Source: Thermoanaerobaculia bacterium
GTDB lineage: Bacteria > Acidobacteriota > Thermoanaerobaculia > Multivoradales > J023
Assembly: GCA_030431255.1 (NCBI GenBank)
Contig: JAUIJL010000001.1
Location: forward strand, 1,054,001 to 1,118,000
Reading direction: 5' to 3'
Length of the DNA stretch: 64,000 nucleotides
Below the pieces are notes generated by a model. The model was not told the DNA's origin, ran no database searches, and was given only the letters and a program-made list of their open reading frames with translations. Both the position numbers and the translations under genes were made by a program. This document shows positions 59,458 to 64,000 of the stretch, piece after piece. The first letter of the stretch is position 1. Each line of letters begins with the position of its first letter.

Positions 59458-60704
59458 TCTAAGGCGCCCATTTGTCGTACGCTGCGGAGAATATCAGATC
59501 CGCTGGAATCCGGCCGGGATGCGCCGAGCCGGCTTTTAGAGGCACCGGCCCGAGCTTTTCCGACAAAGAGCGCCTCCGAGATCGAGAGCATCCCATGTAG
59601 CCACTGAGCAGCCTTTCAGAGCTGATGAAAGGGGGGGGCGACGTGGCCACGATTCATCTCTATGATGCAAAAGAATTTCACCTTCCGACCGGTCGTTTCT
59701 GAACTTTCTGACTGGCTTGGAGCTTGGGTGAAGTTGGTTAAGATTTTTACCTTCAGTAGCTTAGGGCCAAGAGTAAAAGATCGTGTGATTCTCGTAATGC
59801 TGGCCTTAATCCAGAAATGGAGATAATATGTATCTTGAATGATGAATAGATCCGGCATCCGAAGGATCGTTTTTGAGGTAAACGCTCTATGCATTCCACC
59901 GTTCTCTTTGAAGCTCTTGATCGGCAGTCCGATGTGAGGCATCTCCTCAAGAGAGGTAGTGTCAAATCCAGGACTTATCAAATCCGGATCCAGTCGGATG
60001 CCAGGCCGCCGAGAATGGTTCCGATTCCCGAGCCCCGGAGCCAGCAGAACGACTCTTCTCCGGGTCGGCGGATTCTACAAGGGCCGCTCCTTCGGCGGGT
60101 CGGCTGAGCAGCGGAGCTTCCTCCAGCCTTCTCTTCCCGAGGTCGGTACCGGAAGCCTATTCGCCCGCCTCAAGGCGGGCTTTTGGTTTTCTGCGGGGCC
60201 TTCACGATCGCGTTCCTGTGCCATTCTGATATGGCCCCACGGCCGAGGGGCGGACGGCGACTCCTCATCACCTATTTCGGCCTTATCTCAGCGCGCTATC
60301 TGATTCAGATTCCATGAACAGGTCCCATAGGCTCGGGACCTCGGAGGCTCTTGGATCTCTGCTGGACCACCAGCCCATCGGCGGTAGCGCAGTTTTCCCT
60401 GGGCACATTGGACCCATCGAGCAACTGGCCCTGGACATAGGCGCCGTAGACATTTATTCTGTACGCCGTTTCTTTCACGGGCTTCTTCACGATTCCGAAA
60501 TAGGAATCCGAATTCGGCTGTCTCAAGTCCCCCTCAAGTGGCTGAATGATGGCGTTGGGAGATCACCTTCTGTACAATCGAAAACGGCCCAAATGTCGAT
60601 CAAGACAGATCTAACCGCGGATCCTGTTGCTCGCGGCCGTCGATCCGGGATAGGATCGACGGAGTGGTAAACATAGGCACCTTAGATACCTTGGAGAGGT
60701 CCTG
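59458..60704. other. 1.2-kb intergenic region with an AT-rich block and terminator
   Basis: Bases ~59640-59960 are visibly richer in A and T than the rest. A minus-strand frame at 59616-59981 (121 residues) spans it but has no family or composition support. A plus-strand terminator lies at 60163-60190. A few more short frames occur, none convincing. The block could be a decayed insertion or a small RNA locus. Confidence 0.4.
60163..60190 (+). terminator. rho-independent terminator without an assigned gene
   Basis: GCCCGCC (60163-60169) pairs with GGCGGGC (60174-60180), loop TCAA, followed by TTTTGGTTTT. The transcript it ends is unknown; no plus-strand gene lies within about 2 kb upstream. 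Confidence 0.75.
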
Positions 60705-61661
60705 ATGCTCGATCTCAGCCAACTCCACGCTGGGAAACACAAGATCCTCGTCGTCGACGACGAAGAGGACATCCATGTCGTTTCTCGGCTGACGTTGAAG
60801 ACTCTGCGATACCAAGGAAGACGGGTGGAGATTATCTCTGCCAGGTCTGGCGCGGAGTGTGTCGAAAAAGTCAAAACGATCCCGAACATCGCGGTCATCC
60901 TTCTGGACGTGGTGATGGAATCCGATCATGCAGGCCTCGATGCCTGTAGGACCATTCGGGAGGACCTCGGAAATTCTTTCTCCAGAGTGTTGCTGCGTAC
61001 CGGCCAACCGGGTGCCGCACCTGAAAAAAGGGTCATCCAAGAGTACGACATCGACGGTTACCTCCCGAAGGGCGAGCTGACTGCGGCGCGTCTTTATACG
61101 AGTGTTCGAACCTCGTTGAAGGCCTTCTGCGAGCTTGTCGACTTGGAGCGCCACCGTCAGGCCTTGGCTTCGATTCATGACTGTATCGTCGGCCTTCGCC
61201 CCTATGAGCCGGTCGAAACAGCTCTCGAGCGAATTGTCAGCACCACCCTCGACGTCTGCCCTGCTCAGCTTGCAGCGCTACAGCTGCAGACTTTCGAAGA
61301 AGAAGGTAACCCCCAAAACTATTTCCTATTCGAGGCACCGGGCAAAGATCCGGTGATGTCGGAAGCAGCAGCGGAGCAAGTGCGCATGCGCGTGGCCGCC
61401 TCTTGGCGACCGCGGAGCGCGATGAATCCTGGTGACACTTTAGCGCCTGAGCCGTTCGGCGAAGGCTACCTCGTCCCTCTCAATATCGACCATGAGCTGG
61501 GATTCGGTTGGATCTACGTTGAAAATACCGAACCCGATCAACTCGCTCTCCACAGCCTTTCCTTGCTGGCTGCCCATGCGGTGAACTCACTGTATGCGGC
61601 TGTCGCGCAATCGATGATGGCTAATCAGGAAGGCGAGCTCTTCGACCAGATGTCGATTTGA
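60705..61661 (+). CDS. response regulator with DUF3369/GAF-like C-terminus
   Basis: A 318-residue protein with GGAGAGG upstream of ATG 60705. The receiver domain is KILVVDDEEDIHVVSRLTLK, with phospho-acceptor Asp68 in VILLDVVMES and Lys in DGYLPKGELT. Residues ~150-300 resemble DUF3369 or a GAF-like sensor (ASIHDCIVGLRPYEPVETAL, FGWIYVENTEPDQLALHSLS), a domain often between a receiver and an HD-GYP or GGDEF output; here the output is absent. It may act through protein binding. The next gene downstream is the molybdopterin oxidoreductase. Confidence 0.85.
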   Translation: MLDLSQLHAGKHKILVVDDEEDIHVVSRLTLKTLRYQGRRVEIISARSGAECVEKVKTIPNIAVILLDVVMESDHAGLDACRTIREDLGNSFSRVLLRTGQPGAAPEKRVIQEYDIDGYLPKGELTAARLYTSVRTSLKAFCELVDLERHRQALASIHDCIVGLRPYEPVETALERIVSTTLDVCPAQLAALQLQTFEEEGNPQNYFLFEAPGKDPVMSEAAAEQVRMRVAASWRPRSAMNPGDTLAPEPFGEGYLVPLNIDHELGFGWIYVENTEPDQLALHSLSLLAAHAVNSLYAAVAQSMMANQEGELFDQMSI

Positions 61662-61770
61662 GCTTTTCGGATCGAAATGCCGATACCGAATCTAGGTGAC
61701 CGGATGACCTTCCCGAATGAAGGATCATTGGGTGACTAACGGACAGAGATGATCGAACAAGCTGGGATTT

Positions 61771-64000
61771 ATGAGTAGAGTCACACCTTCGTCCGAATCT
61801 TCGAGCTCTCCCGCGACTTTAGCTGGTGGCCAATCTGGTCTGCCCACGGCACCTCCAGAACAAGCCTTACCGACCATCGATCACGCAGGAATGCTCGAAG
61901 ACCTCTTCGAGACTCCTCCCTATGTGCTTCCGAGCCATGAGCGGGGCAGACCCCAAATCGGTCTGATTTCCTGTTCTTATTGTGGTGTCGGAGATAGCGG
62001 CATATTCGGCTCGGAGAGCCCGCCTAGTGTCGAGGCCTTGATTCCTTCCGTCGATGAGAAGGGTAAACGGCGTCGCCGATCCGGCTCCATCACGGTCCTA
62101 TTTGAGGGGAGAAAGGTCAAGCTTCCCGCGCGGGTCAACTCGTCCGGCCAAGTAGAGGTCGGGACCACAATTCCCTTGACGCCACCGGGCGGTGGAATCC
62201 GTGGTGAGCTGATTATCGACGGAATGCCCACATCGTTCCTGGGCCGAGCGGTAGGCTCTCGGGAAGACGACGAAGGACGGCTCATCGCCCAAATCTTCGC
62301 GCCCCACACCTCCCGGGTGAAGGTCACCAAATTCAAAATCTCCGACCAGAAACCCACAACGGGTTGCGTCAAGCTCAGGATCTCGACCATGCGGCAAAGG
62401 TCCGCATACCCGATCCACACGGCGCCGACGATCTTGGATCCCGAAACCGGGACGCGGAAGACCATTACCTACCAAGAAGCCGTTTCTCGCCTTGCGGACA
62501 TGGTCATGGCCCATCGCGCGGAGAAGCACCGGACCCTGCTCTATGGAAGCGGTCAGCTCGACTACTTCTCCATTTTTGCGATGCAAGAGGTTTTCCGCCT
62601 TCTAGGCATCCGGAATATGACGGGCAATGCCGAGCATTGCTTGAATGCGGGCGCGGTGCACAATGAGATTCTGACCGGTCAAGAAGGGCCGTTCATCACC
62701 CTCGACCAGGCCATGAGCGGTCACAATCGGGTTTTCTTGATGAACGGCTGGAACGGGATGATTACCCATCCTCCCGTCTACCGGGCCCTGACCCGCCGGG
62801 AGCTGCTCGACGGATATTTGGTCGAGGTGATGGTGACCGAGACCGCCAAGGGGTTGGCTCAGAAAATGGGTGTCGACCGGATCATGCTGATCCGACCGCG
62901 CTCCGACGCCCACATTGCTCTAGCGGTGGCCCATGAGATCATCAATCTCTATCCCCATGCGATCGACCAGCGTTTCGTGGAGCGTTTCGCCGACAACGAG
63001 AGCTTTCAACGCTTCCGTGCGCTGGCGGCCTCCGCTCAATTCGCTCCGGATCGCGTGGCGGAGCGGGTCGCGCCGGAACCAAAATACGAAAAAATCCTGC
63101 TGAAAGGCATTCGGATGTTGGCGGTCAAAATGGCCGATCCGGATACCGTGCCGATCATCATTCCTTCGGTGGGACTCTCCCAATCCAGCGGTGTCGTAGC
63201 CCATTGCATTTGGGGAAGCGTGCTCGCGTTGCTCGGGAAATACGGCCTCAAGGCTCCTGGTGAGCCGGCGGGGGGCGTGCTCCGGGTCCCGGGCCAGATC
63301 AACGCCGAGACCGAGGTTCAAGGGCTCAGCCGCAAATACTTCATGGGCCGGATTCCCTTGCAGCATTCCGCGGAAGCAGCCCGAAGAATGGGTCTGCCGG
63401 AGGATGCCTATCAGAGGGCTGAGGCCGACTTGCCGAGAACAGCCCTGGATTACTCGGAACCCACTCCTGGAGAAAAAGAGCTGTTCCTGTGCTTCGGCAC
63501 GCAATTCGAAGCCAACATGCCGAATCGTCGGCGGTGGATCGACAAGCTCAAGGATCCCCAGAACACGTTGGTGGTGGTGGACCCGATTCCGGATCCATGG
63601 TCGATCAAGAATGCACACTTGATCATCCCTTCCCCACCCCATCCAGCGACCACAAAGCTCTATCAGAACGGGGAATGGCGACTCTCGATCTCCATCCCAC
63701 AAAAGCAAGCAGCTCCGGAGACCCGATCGGACCCGACCATCATCTACGATTTGATGGCCGAGATCACGCGCCGCCTCGAAACGCAACCCGAGCTCGCCGC
63801 AGACAACCAGGACCTAATACCTCACCTGCAATCCGGGTATTTGAGGCAACGTTTCTGCTCACCCCAAGAAGGAGCCAACGGCAATAGTGGAGGCGGCCTG
63901 ACGCGGATCGATGGAGAGGTCAGCCGGGTTGAGCTGTGGGATCGGGTTCAAGCGTATCTACACGGCGGCAGTGGACCTCTCTACTGCAGTCTGGACCATG
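61771..64000 (+). CDS. molybdopterin-dependent oxidoreductase, FdhF/nitrate-reductase superfamily (3' end outside window)
   Basis: Open from ATG 61771 to the window edge (743 codons). After ~45 residues come HAGMLEDLFETPPYVLP and SCSYCGVGDSG, a 4Fe-4S motif reading C68-x2-C71-x3-D75, then Cys199 in GCVKLRIS. In the formate dehydrogenase/nitrate reductase family the third ligand is Cys and the fourth follows ~26 residues later; here the third is Asp and an insertion of ~120 residues (beta-rich, ITVLFEGRKVKLPARVNSSG) precedes the fourth. The Mo-cofactor domain is conserved: LYGSGQLDYFSIFAMQEVFR, GNAEHCLNAGAVHNEILTG, NGWNGMITHPPVYRALTR, EVMVTETAKGLAQKMGVDRI. Activity and substrate unknown. Confidence 0.75.
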   Translation, partial: MSRVTPSSESSSSPATLAGGQSGLPTAPPEQALPTIDHAGMLEDLFETPPYVLPSHERGRPQIGLISCSYCGVGDSGIFGSESPPSVEALIPSVDEKGKRRRRSGSITVLFEGRKVKLPARVNSSGQVEVGTTIPLTPPGGGIRGELIIDGMPTSFLGRAVGSREDDEGRLIAQIFAPHTSRVKVTKFKISDQKPTTGCVKLRISTMRQRSAYPIHTAPTILDPETGTRKTITYQEAVSRLADMVMAHRAEKHRTLLYGSGQLDYFSIFAMQEVFRLLGIRNMTGNAEHCLNAGAVHNEILTGQEGPFITLDQAMSGHNRVFLMNGWNGMITHPPVYRALTRRELLDGYLVEVMVTETAKGLAQKMGVDRIMLIRPRSDAHIALAVAHEIINLYPHAIDQRFVERFADNESFQRFRALAASAQFAPDRVAERVAPEPKYEKILLKGIRMLAVKMADPDTVPIIIPSVGLSQSSGVVAHCIWGSVLALLGKYGLKAPGEPAGGVLRVPGQINAETEVQGLSRKYFMGRIPLQHSAEAARRMGLPEDAYQRAEADLPRTALDYSEPTPGEKELFLCFGTQFEANMPNRRRWIDKLKDPQNTLVVVDPIPDPWSIKNAHLIIPSPPHPATTKLYQNGEWRLSISIPQKQAAPETRSDPTIIYDLMAEITRRLETQPELAADNQDLIPHLQSGYLRQRFCSPQEGANGNSGGGLTRIDGEVSRVELWDRVQAYLHGGSGPLYCSLDH

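Noticed and set aside
59616-59981. A 121-codon minus-strand frame in the AT-rich island
   Set aside because: No domain, poor composition support and no clear ribosome-binding site.

Overview
The window reads as one continuous piece of chromosome from a moderately GC-rich, diderm (Gram-negative) bacterium. Lipopolysaccharide-export genes (an LptF-LptG fusion, LptB, an LptC/LptA-like protein), a TolC-type outer-membrane protein, lipoproteins and an MscS channel all point to two membranes. The combination of HPr kinase, RapZ, a permease-free PTS, sigma-54, CarD, and several large secreted or beta-propeller proteins resembles Acidobacteriota, perhaps the Thermoanaerobaculia/Holophagae side. That placement is inferred from gene content, not demonstrated.

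Layout. 1-4.7 kb (+): the 3' part of a cytokinin-dehydrogenase-like flavoprotein, a tandem-CAP secreted protein, and a large TIR plus SLOG protein that is the best candidate for an antiphage or stress effector. 4.7-15.9 kb: mixed strands, with a PQQ-type propeller membrane protein, a hybrid histidine kinase, an MscS channel, a metzincin-type metalloprotease followed directly by a glutaminyl cyclotransferase lipoprotein, a TrmH-family methyltransferase and a divergent hypothetical protein with a 15-bp tandem repeat. 16-20 kb: metK with promoter and terminator, converging on a fused lptF-lptG. 20.3-24 kb: parB-parA, then about 2 kb of non-coding DNA holding a helically phased array of 16-bp palindromes that I read as a candidate non-canonical parS centromere. 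24-25.2 kb: a bifunctional-nuclease (DUF151) gene and a non-coding stretch containing an 80-bp near-identical copy of part of the cyclase-like gene at 51-53 kb.

25.2-44.4 kb is almost entirely minus strand. From upstream to downstream it runs carD, TPR protein, priA, accA, recJ, lptC/A-like, lptB, rpoN, hpf, ptsN, hprK, rapZ, EIIA(Man-type), HPr, enzyme I, a lipoprotein and miaB. The PTS phosphorelay, HPr kinase, RapZ, sigma-54 and hibernation factor together look like a regulatory module coupling nutrient or energy state to envelope, transcription and translation. No EIIB or EIIC transport subunit is present. carD has a good sigma-70 promoter bracketed by an inverted repeat.

44.8-64 kb: a methyltransferase, tRNA-Leu(CAA), an SGNH hydrolase, a TolC-like protein, two overlapping Opp/Dpp-type ATPases, a divergent class III nucleotidyl-cyclase-like protein, purC, nadE, a propeller sensor without an output domain, a Lon-N-domain protein, a CinA-N protein, an AT-rich non-coding stretch, a response regulator, and the 5' part of an atypical molybdopterin oxidoreductase that runs off the end.

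A recurrent oddity is that many intergenic gaps carry a 14-18 bp unit repeated three or four times in slightly diverged tandem. Coordinates were derived by reading the sequence. Start codons without a clear ribosome-binding site are flagged.
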